A model generated the notes under the pieces. The model saw only the letters and a program-made list of their open reading frames with translations, ran no database searches and had not been told where the DNA came from. The translations under genes and the position numbers were made by a program. From DASUPK01 sp963747425 (GTDB lineage: Bacteria; Actinomycetota; Thermoleophilia; Solirubrobacterales; 70-9), in assembly GCA_963747425.1 (NCBI GenBank), contig CAVVFJ010000005.1, positions 62,001 through 126,000 on the forward strand: a DNA stretch of 64,000 nucleotides, written 5' to 3'. Of the stretch, positions 1 through 9,813 are shown one piece after another (the first letter of the stretch is position 1; the number at the start of each line of letters is the position of its first letter).

Positions 1-1023
1 GGACTGGCCGTCTTCGGGATCCTGATGGGCAGCAAGTGGGGCTTCGTGAAGCCACTCGCGGCGCCGGAGATCAACGGAAGCGAGGTCACCCCGCTCGGCT
101 TCTCGGTGGTCCCCTTCATGGTCCTTGCCGGGCTGGGAATACTGGCCGGATTCGTCCACTGGGAGGAGCGGCGGCACCGCCTGGGCCTCGACCGTCTCGT
201 TGACACAGCCCTGCTGAAGATCACGCAGCTCCGTGCCGGGCTCACGACGCTGATGGGCCAGCAGCTGGTGCTGATGGGACTGTTCTTCGTCGTCCCGGTC
301 TACCTGCAGGTCGTGGTCGGGCTCAACGCGTTCGAGACGGGCAAGCGGCTGCTTCCCCTCTCCGTGGCGATGCTGGTCTTCGCGATGGCCGGTCCCAAGA
401 TCGCCGGGAGGCGCTCGCCGAGGACCGTCGCGCAGGCGGGCCTCGTCCTGATCAGCGCCGGAGCCGTCGTAATGCTCGCCACGCTCGACGTGAAGCTCAA
501 CGACACCGGGTTCAAGATCGCCATGGTCCTGGTCGGCGCCGGCGGGGGCTTGCTCGCCTCGCAGCTCGGCAACGTGATCATGTCGTCGACCGACCCCTCC
601 AAGGCGAGCGAGACCGGAGGCCTGCAGGGGACGGCCCTCAACCTCGGGGCCTCGCTCGGCACCGCCCTGATCGGCGCGATCCTGATCCTCAACCTGATCA
701 ACGGGTTCAACGACAACATCGCCGACAACCCGCAGGTGCCCGCGCAGGCGCGCGAGACGATCGCCACCAACACGGAGGAGGGCATCGACATCGTGCCTGC
801 CGCCCAGGTCGAGCAACAGGCGCTCTCGAAGGGCCTCTCGGAGGACCAGGCGAAAGCGGTGGCCGGCGACTACGGCGACGCCCAGCTCGACGCGCTGCGT
901 ATCTCCATCGGCGCCGTTGCGGCCATCGCGCTGCTCTGCCTCTGGTTCACGAGGAAGCTGCCGACCTCGGCCGTCGCGCCCGCCACGGAACCGGACCGAG
1001 CCGCGGCGACAGGCCCCGCCTGA
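1..1023 (+). CDS. MFS drug exporter, DHA2-type (C-terminal part, cut by window edge)
   Basis: The frame is open from base 1, so the gene begins upstream of the window; the first internal ATG at 25 is not the likely start. About 340 residues are visible, with several hydrophobic helices in pairs and a long extracytoplasmic loop before the last helix. The segment SETGGLQGTALNLGASLGTA is typical of the second half of EmrB/QacA-like 14-helix proton-driven exporters. A hydrophilic Ala/Pro/Thr-rich tail follows the last helix. The substrate cannot be inferred. It ends in TGA, and the channel gene follows on the same strand. Confidence 0.85.
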   Translation, partial: GLAVFGILMGSKWGFVKPLAAPEINGSEVTPLGFSVVPFMVLAGLGILAGFVHWEERRHRLGLDRLVDTALLKITQLRAGLTTLMGQQLVLMGLFFVVPVYLQVVVGLNAFETGKRLLPLSVAMLVFAMAGPKIAGRRSPRTVAQAGLVLISAGAVVMLATLDVKLNDTGFKIAMVLVGAGGGLLASQLGNVIMSSTDPSKASETGGLQGTALNLGASLGTALIGAILILNLINGFNDNIADNPQVPAQARETIATNTEEGIDIVPAAQVEQQALSKGLSEDQAKAVAGDYGDAQLDALRISIGAVAAIALLCLWFTRKLPTSAVAPATEPDRAAATGPA

Positions 1024-1187
1024 CCCGTTCCGCCCAGCGGCAGGAAAGCCTTCAGGCGGCCCGAACCGTCGGAAGTGGCCCGAGATCCCGGCCAACGGCG
1101 AGAAAAGAGGCGGGCGCTGGATTCTCGCGCCAGCCGGGCGAGCGCTGGGGGCAGTTCGCCGCGAGGGTCGCGAACGCCTTCGGGCTG

Positions 1188-1814
1188 GTGCTGTTCCTGG
1201 TGATGGCGACCTACGCCCTCGGTTCGCTGACCGCCTTCCGAGGATGGACCGGGGCGCTCACGACCCTGGTCGCCGCACTGGCCGGCGTCGTTGGGCTCGC
1301 GGGGGCGGGCGTCCGGCCGGCGGTCGTTCGCTGGGCGGCGATTCTCGCGTTGGTGGCCGTCATTCTCGCCGTCCTGGCCAAGTCCCTCGACAACATCCAT
1401 CTGCTGGGTGCCAGCTCGTTCGTAATCGTCAGCCTCCTGCTGCTCGCGGCGGGGGCGATCCTGCGGGCGGTCCTAATGGAGACCGAGGTGGGATTTCGCA
1501 CGATCCTCGGCGCCATCAGCGTCTACACGATCCTGGGACTCCTCTTCAGCTTCCTCTACGCGGCGATGGACCGCGTGGAGTCGACCCCGTTCTTCGGCTC
1601 CGGCGTCTCCGTCAAGGGCGGCGACTTCCTCTTCTTCAGCTTCACCACGCTGACCACCACCGGCTACGGCAACCTGGTTCCCGCGGGGCAGCCGGGGAAG
1701 ATGTTCGCCGGGCTCGAGATGCTGATGGGCCAGATCTTCCTGGTCACCCTCGTTGCCGGACTGGTCAGCCTCTGGCGCCCGGGGCTGCTGGCGCGCGGGC
1801 GGAAGGGCTCCTAG
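1188..1814 (+). CDS. Potassium channel, pore-domain protein
   Basis: About 208 residues with five or six hydrophobic segments. The selectivity filter TTTGYGNLVP lies near residues 156-165, before a final helix, which is the layout of a P-loop K+ channel (Ion_trans_2 type). There is no RCK/TrkA domain after the last helix, so ligand gating is not encoded here. The start is uncertain: GTG at 1188 falls inside the first hydrophobic run, and the frame stays open upstream without a good start, so the true N-terminus may be longer or affected by an indel. Likely role: K+ conductance in the cytoplasmic membrane. Confidence 0.8.
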   Translation: MLFLVMATYALGSLTAFRGWTGALTTLVAALAGVVGLAGAGVRPAVVRWAAILALVAVILAVLAKSLDNIHLLGASSFVIVSLLLLAAGAILRAVLMETEVGFRTILGAISVYTILGLLFSFLYAAMDRVESTPFFGSGVSVKGGDFLFFSFTTLTTTGYGNLVPAGQPGKMFAGLEMLMGQIFLVTLVAGLVSLWRPGLLARGRKGS

Positions 1815-1867
1815 GGCCCAGGATGGGAGTGGCATAGGATCGTTCGCCGTCACTGAAAGGTCGCGAC

Positions 1868-2495
1868 TTGTCACCGACCACGACACAGCTCCAGATCGTT
1901 CCGCTGGCCCTGATCATGGTGATGGGGCCGCAGATCCTGACGGCCATCTTCCTGGTGACGAGCAAGGAGCCGGTCAAGAACTCGGTCGCGATGCTGCTCG
2001 GGGTGCTGATCGCGGCGTCGCTCAGCATCCTGATCTGGTTCGGGCTCTACGACCTCCTCAACATCAAGCCCCCGTCGGGGTCGGGGCCGAGCACCGCGGA
2101 CTACGTCGTCGCCGGCCTCTTGGCGCTCGCCGGCATTCACACGTTCCTGGGCCGAAAAAACGCCTCGGTCCCGAAGTGGATGAGCGCCCTTCAGACCGCC
2201 GAGCCGAAGCGCGCCTTCAGCCTCGGCTTTCTGCTCATCCTGCTGATGCCAACAGACATCGTCGCCGTGATCTCGACCGTCCACTGGCTCCACAACGGCC
2301 ACCTGAACGTCTTGCACGCCTGGCCGCTCGCGGCTGCGACAATCCTTCTGATGGCGCTCCCGATCCTCGCCTATCTGCTGCTCGGGCCACCGGGCCCGGG
2401 ATGCGATGCCGGGCATCCGCGACTGGCCGACCACGAACGCCTGGGTGGTCAACCTCGTCGTGATCGTCTACTTCATCTACCAGCTGGTGAAGTAG
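1868..2495 (+). CDS. LysE/GAP-like membrane transporter (single frameshift near 2388)
   Basis: TTG start at 1868 with GAAAGG just upstream. The first frame encodes about 170 residues with five hydrophobic helices in the style of LysE/GAP (Sap) family transporters. Near 2385-2391 the frame breaks: the other frame continues with RDAMPGIRDW and a final hydrophobic helix ending YFIYQLVK, stop at 2493-2495. The length (628 bases) is one base too long, so one extra base in the GC-rich run at 2384-2400 explains it. The substrate is unknown. The 3' end overlaps the convergent peroxidase gene. Either an assembly error or a recent mutation. Confidence 0.65.
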
Positions 2496-3832
2496 GCGCT
2501 ACTCCGCGGGCGACGAGCATGTCCGCGATTCCGAAGCCCGGCTCGTGCGAGGCAGAGTCGGCCTCCAGGACGGCTCCACGGAGCGGAACGACTCCGGGTC
2601 CGCGTCGATGATCCCGACCAGCACCTCGCCCACGATCCGGCCGCCGACCGGCCCGAGGCGATCGCCGTCCTGGAGCACCTCCGCCTCCTTGAGCACGTAG
2701 AGCCAGAGCGGCGTCTCCTGCTCCCAGCCGCCGGCGAGGCCGACCTGGTCCGGCGACAGGGGCTCGACGCCGAGCTCGCGCGCAACCGCCTCGCCGGACG
2801 GCAGGCCGACCGCCTGGCCTCGCTGCAGGTCGCGGTTGGCGAGCGATGCGTAGGCCGAGCCCTCGTCCTCGCCGCTGATCTGGCGGGGCAGTGAGATCAG
2901 CGACCGTGGCAGCTTGCCGTCGATCTTCTTCGAGCGCTGCGCCGGCTCGAGCGCCGGGAACGTCGAACTGCAGCGTCCAGTCGATCGCGTGATCGACCGG
3001 CACCGCACCGAAGCCCATCAGGTCGGGGAAGACGGGGACCGGCCCGAAGTCCCTGTTGACCCGGTAGGCGTCGCGAACCTGGCTGTGGCCGTACCGGTAA
3101 GCGGCGTCGGCGAACTCGAAGGGGATGTACGGGTCGTCGCCCGGCCTGAACACGTCGCGCCGCCGTCGAGCAGCTCGCCGACCAGTCGCCGGCCCGACCA
3201 GCAGAGGCAGGAACTCCCTCAGGATCACCCACTGGTAGTGCCAGGTGGTCGCGCGCCTCGCATCCTCGAAGACCTCGGCCTCGTCGACGCCGTCCTCGCG
3301 GAGCCGGTCGACGAGCCGGTTGTGGGTCTTGATGAAGCCGACCTGCATCTGGCTCATGAACAGGTGCGTGTCGTTGCGCTGGTCCCCGACCAGCGCGATT
3401 CCCTCGTGGTTGCGCGGCACGTCGTGCCCGCCCTCGCCGAGCAGCAGCTTCGCCGGGTCGTCCTTCTGGAACAGGTAGGGCGAGCCGGTCGGGCCGGCGC
3501 CGTAGACGCCCTCGAGGTTGGCGCGCGGGGTCCGGAAGTTCTTGATCTGCTCGGGTCGGCGCGGTGGCCGAGCGGCGAGCGGTCGGCGGTGATGTCGTGC
3601 GCGATGAACTGGCCGAAGAACGGCCAGCCGGCGGCCATCTCCCCGTCGGGCGGGATCCGCGGTCGCGTCATCGCAGATCCCGCCCGGCCCGCCGAGCGCG
3701 TGCAGCGCGTCGTCCTCGGCGTCCAGCGCGGGCAGAGAGTCGAACAGCCGCCGGTAGCGGCCGCCGTACACCGGGTCGCCCGACCCGCTCGGGGGCCAGG
3801 CACTGGTCGCGGGCGATCGCCTTGGTGCTCAC
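2473..3832 (-). pseudogene. Animal-type haem peroxidase with several frameshifts
   Basis: Pieces in different frames line up as one bacterial member of the animal haem peroxidase (myeloperoxidase-like) superfamily. In order: YGGRYRRLFDSLPAL, then FGQFIAHDITADRSPL with the distal histidine, then THNRLVDRL, then RYGHSQVRDAYR with the proximal histidine, then SLANRDLQRGQ, and C-terminal FGIADMLVARG. At least five frame changes are needed in 1.36 kb. The GTG start at 3832 overlaps the stop of the upstream oxidoreductase gene (GTGA), which indicates translational coupling. No signal peptide is evident. Family knowledge: H2O2-dependent oxidation of halides or organic substrates. Whether it is dead in the organism or broken by sequence errors cannot be decided here. 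Confidence 0.75.
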
Positions 3833-4487
3833 GCGTAGGTCGGGGTCGGCGGGATCTCCTCACCCGCCTTCACGGCCTCGACCACCTTCTCGGCGTCCGG
3901 CAGCCGGTACTCCTCGCCGTAGACGGCGCCGGGGCGGCGCGGCATCTCCATCACGGCGGCGTCCTCGTTCCGGCCGACGTCGACGGGCGCGTAGCCCGCG
4001 TCGGCGATCAGGCCCATGACGACCTGCTTGGCTGCGACGTCGTCGCCGCAGACCCACTGGACGATGCGCTCGGCCTCCGGCCGGAACGCCGCCTCGGCCT
4101 GGAAGGCGGAGGTCAGCGTGTTGAAGCTCTTCGTGTAGCGGGCGCCGTCGACGCGCGCGGCGTGGAAGCTGGCCGCCGTCTGGCCCTCGGCCGGCATCTC
4201 GGAGCTGCCGTACTGGTTGGTCGTGTCGATCACGATCTTGCCGTCCAGGGAGCCGGCGGCCGAACGGCGTCGTCGAAACCGTCCCAGGGAACCGCGAAGA
4301 CCACCACCTCGCCGAACTCGGCCGCCTCCGCAGGCGTCCCGACACTCGCGGCCTCACCGATCTCGGCGGCGAGCGGCTCGAGCTTCGACGGATCGCGCCC
4401 GCTCAGCTTCACCTCGTGGCCGCCCTTGGCGAACTGCACCGCGCAGTTGCCGCCGATCCTCCCCGCCCCGACGATTCCGATCCTCAT
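3829..4487 (-). CDS. NADPH-dependent F420 reductase-like oxidoreductase (one frameshift)
   Basis: ATG at 4487. The N-terminus MRIGIVGAGRIGGNCAVQFA is a Rossmann NAD(P) site. A second part in another frame begins GKIVIDTTNQYG and contains KSFNTLTSAF. Both parts match the NADP_F420 oxidoreductase fold, which moves hydride between NADPH and coenzyme F420; many relatives are simply called NAD(P)-binding proteins. The frames join near 4255-4265, and the span (659 bases) is one base short of a full frame. The gene lies 77 bases after uvrB, and its stop overlaps the start of the peroxidase gene, so the two were probably made from one mRNA. Confidence 0.75.
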
Positions 4488-4564
4488 CCTGAGCCCCCTT
4501 CGTGCGAATTGGACAACTCCTGGATCGTAGGAAACGGCCGACCTCGGCTTTGTGCGATTCGCAG

Positions 4565-6560
4565 CTAAGCGCGGATCGCGTCCAGGTCCGCCTTGAGCTC
4601 CTTGAGCTCGTCGCGGATCCGCGCGGCCTCCTCGAAGCGGAGGTCGTCGGCGGCCGCGAGCATCTCCTCCTCCAGCTCGATCACCAGCTTCTCCAGCTCC
4701 TCCGGTGTCTTCGTGGCCGTCTCGCTCGCGGCGGCGCCGGCGGCGGCGAGGCGCGTTCGACTCCATCGCCAGGAACTCGGCCATGTCGGAGATGCCCTTG
4801 GTGACGGTCGCGGCGGTGATGCCGTGCTCCTCGTTGTAGGCGAGCTGGATGGCGCGGCGGCGGTCGGTCTCGGAGATCGCCTTGCGCATCGCGTCGGTCT
4901 CCTTGTCCGCGTACATCAGGACCCGGCCGTCGACGTTCCGCGCCGCGCGGCCGATCGTCTGGATCAGGCTGGTCTCGCCGCGGAGGAAGCCCTCCTTGTC
5001 GGCGTCGAGGATCGCGACCAGCGAGACCTCCGGCAGGTCGAGGCCCTCGCGCAGCAGGTTGACGCCGACGAGCACGTCGTACTCGCCGAGCCGCAGCTCG
5101 CGGATGATCTGGATCCGCTCGAGGGTGTCGATCTCGGAGTGCAGGTAGCGGACCCGGAAGCCGTGCTCGAGCAGGTACTCGGTCAGGTCCTCGGCCATCT
5201 TCTTGGTCAGGGTCGTGACCAGCACCCGCTCGTCGCGCTCGGCGCGGACCCTGACCTCGTTCATCAGGTCGTCGATCTGGTTCTTGGTCTCGCGGACCTC
5301 GACCTCGGGGTCGACGATTCCGGTCGGGCGGACGATCTGCTCGACGACGTTGGAGGACTCGGCCCTCTCCCACGGCCCCGGCGTCGCCGAGACCAGCACC
5401 ATCTGGCCGATCCGGTCGAGGAACTCGTCGAACTTGAGCGGGCGGTTGTCGACCGCGCTCGGCAGCCGGAAGCCGAAGTCGACCAGGGTCGACTTGCGCG
5501 AGTAGTCGCCCTCGTACATGCCGCCGAGCTGCGGGATCGTCTGGTGCGACTCGTCGACGAAGAGGACGAAGTCGTCCGGGAAGTAGTCGATCAGCGTGTA
5601 CGGCGGGCTGCCCGGCGGGCGGCCATCGAGGATCCGCGAGTAGTTCTCGATCCCCGGGCAGAAGCCGAGCTCGCGCATCATCTCCATGTCGTACCGGGTG
5701 CGCTGCTGGAGCCGGTGCGCCTCGAGCTGCTTGCCGTGCTCCTCGAAGTGGGCGACCTGGTTGCGCAGCTCGCGCTCGATCTCATCGACCGCGCGCTCCA
5801 TCGTCTCCTCCTTGACGACGTAGTGGCTCGCCGGCCAGACCGAGACGTGGTCGATCACGTCGAGGATCTCGCCGGTCAGCGGGTCGAAGTGCTGGATCGC
5901 CTCGATCTCGTCGCCGAAGAGCTGGATCCGGTAGGCGGACTCGGCGTACGCCGGGTAGATCTCGAGCACCTCGCCGCGCGCCCGGAACGCGCCGCGGGCC
6001 AGGTTCTGGTCGTTGCGGCGGTACTGCATGCCGACCAGCTTGCGGAAGACGTCCTGGCGGTCGATCCAGTCGCCGACCTTGAAGAGCTGCATCTGCTCGC
6101 GGTAGAGCTGCGGCGAGCCGATCCCGTAGATGCAGGAGACCGAGGCGACGATGATCACGTCGTCGCGGGCGAACAGCGAGGCGGTCGCGGCGTGGCGCAG
6201 GCGGTCGATCTCGTCGTTGATCGAGGAGTCCTTCTCGATGTAGAGGTCCTGCGCCGGGACGTAGGCCTCGGGCTGGTAGTAGTCGTAGTAGCTGACGAAG
6301 TACTCGACGGCGTTGTCCGGGAAGAACTCGCGGAACTCGTTGCAGAGCTGCGCGGCAAGCGTCTTGTTGTGGGCGATCACGAGCGCCGGGCGCTGGACCC
6401 GCTCGATGGTCGCCGCCATCGTGAAGGTCTTGCCGGTGCCGGTGGCGCCGAGCAGCGTCTGAAACCGCTGCTTCGACTCGATGCCCTCGGCGAGGCCCTC
6501 GATGGCCTTCGGCTGGTCGGCGGTCGGCGTGTAGGCCGGGTTGAGCTTGAACTTGCCCAT
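4565..6560 (-). CDS. uvrB: Excinuclease ABC subunit B (frameshift near the C-terminus)
   Basis: Damage-recognition helicase of nucleotide excision repair, acting with UvrA and UvrC. Visible: Walker A GATGTGKT at residues 38-45, the Tyr-rich beta-hairpin YYDYYQPEAYVP near residue 95, DEAD-like VDESHQ, and helicase motif IQTIGRAARN. The main frame loses homology after MAEFLAMESN. Near 4725-4755 it should switch to the frame reading TKTPEELEKLVIELEEEM, the UvrC-binding UVR domain, which stops at 4565. Without the shift the protein would run into the next gene. The span is one base too long, so an indel in a GGC-rich run is likely. A TANNNT box lies 7 nt before the ATG. Confidence 0.93.
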
Positions 6561-6567
6561 CGGTTCC

Positions 6568-6573
6568 AGCGTA
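6568..6573 (-). promoter_or_regulatory. Candidate -10 box of a leaderless uvrB transcript
   Basis: On the minus strand TACGCT lies 7 nt before the uvrB ATG. This placement puts the transcription start at or next to the start codon. No Shine-Dalgarno sequence is present between the box and the ATG. No clear LexA box is seen. Confidence 0.4.
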
Positions 6574-6611
6574 CTGGGGCGCCCTCTCGGACCCCCCGGG
6601 TCAGACCCCGG

Positions 6612-7235
6612 TTAGTCCGCGGCCGCGATCCCCTCGGCGGTTGCGCCCAGGGCCTTCACCAGCATCTCGACCATGGCGTCGCGGTCCGGAGCGCCCTCCT
6701 CGAGCCAGGTCAGCATCGCCGCCTCCACGTAGGAGGTCCACGCGCGCAGGCCGACCCGGACAGCCGGCTGCCGTGGATCCAGCCCCATCGCCTCGGCGAG
6801 CCGGGTGACACGCCACCAGCGCGCGCGCTCCAGGGCGTCCCGCACCTCGCTGAATGCCGTGGCCCGCGTCATCAGGTTGCGGTAACCCGCCGGGTGCTCG
6901 CTGATCGCGTCGGCGAAGTTGCGGAGGCCCTCGCGCAGCCTCTCCACGGGAGGCAGCTCGGGATCGGGCTCCACCCGGGAGCGAAAACCCTCGATCAGGG
7001 GCTCCAGGCAGGCGACATAGAGGCCCTTCTTGCTGCCGAAGTACTGGAAGACCAGGCCGTGGGAGACGCCGGCCGCCTCGGCGACCTCGTCGACGGAGAC
7101 CTCGTCGTAGTCGCGATCGCCGAAGACCTCGAGGGCGGCGGCGAGGAGCTGGGCGCGGCGCTCGCCGGCCCGCTCCGTTGTCAGGGGACGTGAGGCGATG
7201 GGCCAGGATAGTCCGGGTTGACTTTGGGTCAACAC
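6612..7235 (-). CDS. TetR/AcrR-family transcriptional regulator
   Basis: About 200 residues. The N-terminal helix-turn-helix runs through VSVDEVAEAAGVSHGLVFQY and FGSKKGLYVACLEPL, the classic TetR DNA-binding segment; the C-terminal ligand domain is helical and unassigned. GTG at 7235 is the furthest start, with TTG next, and the operator-like palindrome at 7217-7233 overlaps these codons, which fits autorepression. It is divergent from the secreted copper protein gene at 7329, whose regulation it probably controls. The ligand is unknown. Confidence 0.88.
   Translation of the reverse strand: MLTQSQPGLSWPIASRPLTTERAGERRAQLLAAALEVFGDRDYDEVSVDEVAEAAGVSHGLVFQYFGSKKGLYVACLEPLIEGFRSRVEPDPELPPVERLREGLRNFADAISEHPAGYRNLMTRATAFSEVRDALERARWWRVTRLAEAMGLDPRQPAVRVGLRAWTSYVEAAMLTWLEEGAPDRDAMVEMLVKALGATAEGIAAAD
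7217..7233. promoter_or_regulatory. Operator-like palindrome 1
   Basis: Perfect inverted repeat GTTGAC-N5-GTCAAC over the start of the TetR gene. A second copy of the same half-site design lies 71 bp away at 7289-7303. It is probably the site bound by the adjacent TetR protein. Confidence 0.55.
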
Positions 7236-7288
7236 CCACTAGTTGGTGACCGGGCGCCCGGGGCCGCTGGTAATGTCCGGCGCGGTCG

Positions 7289-7303
7289 TTGACTCCGAGT
7301 CAG
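7289..7303. promoter_or_regulatory. Operator-like palindrome 2
   Basis: TTGACTCCGAGTCAG contains the perfect palindrome TGACTC-C-GAGTCA. It shares the TTGACT-N3-RGTCA pattern with palindrome 1 and lies 25-40 bp before the copper protein start, where a bound repressor would block its promoter. Confidence 0.5.
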
Positions 7304-7328
7304 ACTCCGGGGTCGCAAGGAGGAGAGA

Positions 7329-8940
7329 GTGGGAAACTCGCGCAAGGAAGCGCGAACTCGATGCAGGGCGACCGAGGGCCGCGGCGTTCGCGGCGCTGCT
7401 CGGCGCGCTCGGCGTGCTGGCGACTGCTCCCCGCGCCTGGCGCCTCCGCGGCCGGCGCGAGCTGCAGCCTGCACCGCGACCTCGGGGACCAAGAAGACCT
7501 ACACCTGCAACATGCCCACCGGGACGATCGGCGGCTACGAGGTGCGGCAGTGGTACGCGCGCGTCCCCAACCCGACGCCGGAGGGCGGCTTCATCACCCA
7601 CATGGAGACGGACATCGTCGATGCCGACACCGGCGCCCAGGTGCCGATCCAGCGCCTGATGCTCCACCACATCGTCTTCATCAACCTGAACCGCCAGGAC
7701 AGCACCTGCGCGGGCAAGGGCTACCTCGGCTTCGACAGCCGCAAGGACTTCGGCAGTACCTTCGCGCCGCAGCGCTTCTACGCCGCCGGCGAGGAGCGGG
7801 CGAAGATGTCCCTGCCCGACGGCTACGGCTACGTCACCCGCACAGCGACCACTGGGGGGTCGTGGCGATGGTGATGAACCACCGCTCCACCGCCGACCAC
7901 GCCTAGATCCACTACGAGGTGACGATCGACTCCAATCCCGGCCTCAAGCCGGTCACGCCCTATTGGCTCGACGTCCGCAACTGCCGGGCCGACCCGATCT
8001 ACAACGTCCCGAGCGTCGCCCAGAAGGCGAAGCGCGCGAAGAAGAGGAAGGGGAGCAAGCAGGCCTCAGCCGCCCGGAAGCACAGGAAGGGCAAGCACCG
8101 GAAGAAGCACAAGAAGAAGGCCGCAAGGGCGACCACCGACGAGACGGCCGACTACACCTGGCCGCAGAGCGGGTACCTGATCGCCGGCGGCGGGCACATC
8201 CACGGCGGCGCCATCGGCTTGAAGCTCACCGAGCCGAGCTGCGGCAACCGCCAGGTCGCCGAGTCGACGCCCACCTGGGGCCTGCCCAGACCACCCCTTC
8301 TACAACGTCAGGCCGGTGCTGCACGAGCCCGGGCCGATCAACATGAGTGCCTTCAGCGACACCACCGGGCTGCCGGTCCACGCCGGGCGAGACGCTCAGG
8401 CTCAACTCGATCTACGACGACTCTCAGCCGCACGTGCGGGTGATGGGGATCATGATCGTCTACTTCGCGCCGAATCCCGCCGTGACGCAGAACTGCGGCC
8501 CGATTCCCAACTGGACGGTCCTGAAGACGGACGAGCCCGGCCGACCGGGCCGATCCCGTTCACGATCCCGCTGACCGGGCTCGACGCGAACGGCCAGGCG
8601 ACGACGATCAACGGGCCGCCCGGGGGGCTGCGGAAGGCGGCCTCGGGCACCGTGATCCCGGTGGGCGACCGCTTCTTCGGCGATCCCAACCTGCGGGTGA
8701 AGCGAGGCTCGACCCTCACCTGGCAGTTCGGCGGCCAGGAGCTCCACAACGTGACCCTCGCCAACGGCCCGCTCGGGATCGGCTCCGACAACCTCGACGG
8801 CAACCGCACCTTCACGCAGAAGTTCAACCGCCCCGGCACCTACCGGTTCTTCTGCGCGCTCCACCCGGTGCAGATGCAGGAGCGGGTCGTCGTCACCGGC
8901 AAGAAAGAAGAAGCACAAGAAGAAGCACCGGAAGCACTAA
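7329..8940 (+). pseudogene. Secreted copper protein: PHM-like region plus C-terminal cupredoxin, multiply frameshifted
   Basis: GTG at 7329 follows AAGGAGG by 5 nt. Fragments in all three frames assemble in order: a signal-peptide core AAAFAALLGALGVLATAP; KKTYTCNMPTGTIGGYEV; LMLHHIVFINL; a Lys/Arg/His-rich stretch of about 35 residues near 8020-8130; GGGHIHGGAIGLKL; and a cupredoxin domain with ELHNVTL and FFCALHPVQM (type 1 copper ligands His, Cys, His, Met). It ends KKKHKKKHRKH. About seven frame changes and one in-frame TAG at 7904-7906 are needed. The paired His motifs recall the copper sites of PHM/DBM-type monooxygenases, but that is a weak match. Exported, probably membrane- or wall-associated. 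It is divergent from the TetR gene. Confidence 0.6.
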
Positions 8941-8957
8941 GCGGCCTGGTGGCCGCT
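8940..8957. terminator. Hairpin between convergent genes
   Basis: AGCGGCC-TGGT-GGCCGCT is a perfect 7-bp stem with a four-base loop, exactly between the stop of the copper protein and the stop of the trypsin gene. There is no T-tract. Probably a bidirectional terminator. Confidence 0.55.
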
Positions 8958-9789
8958 AGCCGGCGTCGATGAAATCCAGGCTGGAGGAGACCCTCGAGTA
9001 GACGGTCGGGGCCGCGGGCAGGCCGCAGAGAGCGCCGCCGAAGGAGACGGTCCCCACCTCGATCGGGCCCGTGGCCGTATTGGCAACGAGCGGCCCGCCG
9101 CTGTCGCCGGAGCAGGCCGTGGTGTGGATCTTGAAGCGCCCGGCCTTCTTGCGGCGGGCGCCCAGGGCGCAGATCATGCTCTCGGGCGCGAACAGATCCC
9201 GTGTATACGCCTTCAGGCATCTGCGGTCGGTGCGGACCTTTTCCGTCGTCGACTTCAGGAAACCGGAGAGGCGCGTGCCGAACGGATTGGTGGCCCCGAA
9301 TCCCGCGACGTGGAGCAGAGCGCCGGCCGGTGTGGTCGCCGCGTTCAGATCCGGCGTGGCCAGGGGGATCGGGGCTGCGCCGGCCGGCTGAGCAAGGTTG
9401 AGGACGGCCACGTCGTGTAGGCCGGTCTGCTCGAAATCCGGGTGAACGCGCCCGGAGACCACGCCGATCGCTTGGCCGACCGCCACGTCGCGCAGCCTGG
9501 GCCGCCCGATGATCACCTGGAAGTTGGCGAGATTGAAGCCCGCAACGCAGTGCCCGGCGGTCAGGACCTCGGTCGGGCCGATCACCGAGCCGCTGCAGTG
9601 CATGTGCCCCTTGCGAAAGATGGCGACGGCGTAGGGCCACTCGGCCGGGTTGGCGGCGTGACCCCCCACGATCGAGGAGTGCGCGCGCGGCGCCGCGGCG
9701 GCTGGGGTGGACGGCAGGGCGCCGGCCGTCAGCGCGGCGGCACACGCAACGGCTGCCAGCAGGCTGCGATTTCTTGCGCTCCGCTTCAT
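8956..9789 (-). CDS. Secreted trypsin-like serine protease (S1 family)
   Basis: 277 residues, intact. A Sec signal peptide (KR at the start, hydrophobic core, Ala-rich cleavage region near residue 33) is followed by the activation-type N-terminus IVGGHAANPAEWPY near residue 40. The triad is visible: His in LTAGHC, Asp in HDVAVLNL, Ser in ACSGDSGGP. Four further cysteines could form the usual disulfides. The S1 pocket residue cannot be fixed by eye. An SD-like GAGAGGA precedes the ATG. It follows the transglycosylase gene by 24 bases on the same strand, so it may be the last gene of the rpsA-coaE chain. Confidence 0.9.
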   Translation of the reverse strand: MKRSARNRSLLAAVACAAALTAGALPSTPAAAAPRAHSSIVGGHAANPAEWPYAVAIFRKGHMHCSGSVIGPTEVLTAGHCVAGFNLANFQVIIGRPRLRDVAVGQAIGVVSGRVHPDFEQTGLHDVAVLNLAQPAGAAPIPLATPDLNAATTPAGALLHVAGFGATNPFGTRLSGFLKSTTEKVRTDRRCLKAYTRDLFAPESMICALGARRKKAGRFKIHTTACSGDSGGPLVANTATGPIEVGTVSFGGALCGLPAAPTVYSRVSSSLDFIDAG

Positions 9790-9813
9790 TGGTCCTCTCT
9801 CCCGTGTCCCGCC

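Noticed and set aside
4230..6560. Apparent fusion of uvrB with the F420-type oxidoreductase
   Set aside because: The read-through arises from a single indel near 4740; the correct frame has the UVR domain with a stop at 4565 and a separate start at 4487.
4593..7193. Long plus-strand open frame across uvrB and the TetR gene
   Set aside because: Composition (runs of D, L, R, V) is typical of antisense to high-GC coding DNA, and uvrB on the other strand is conserved.
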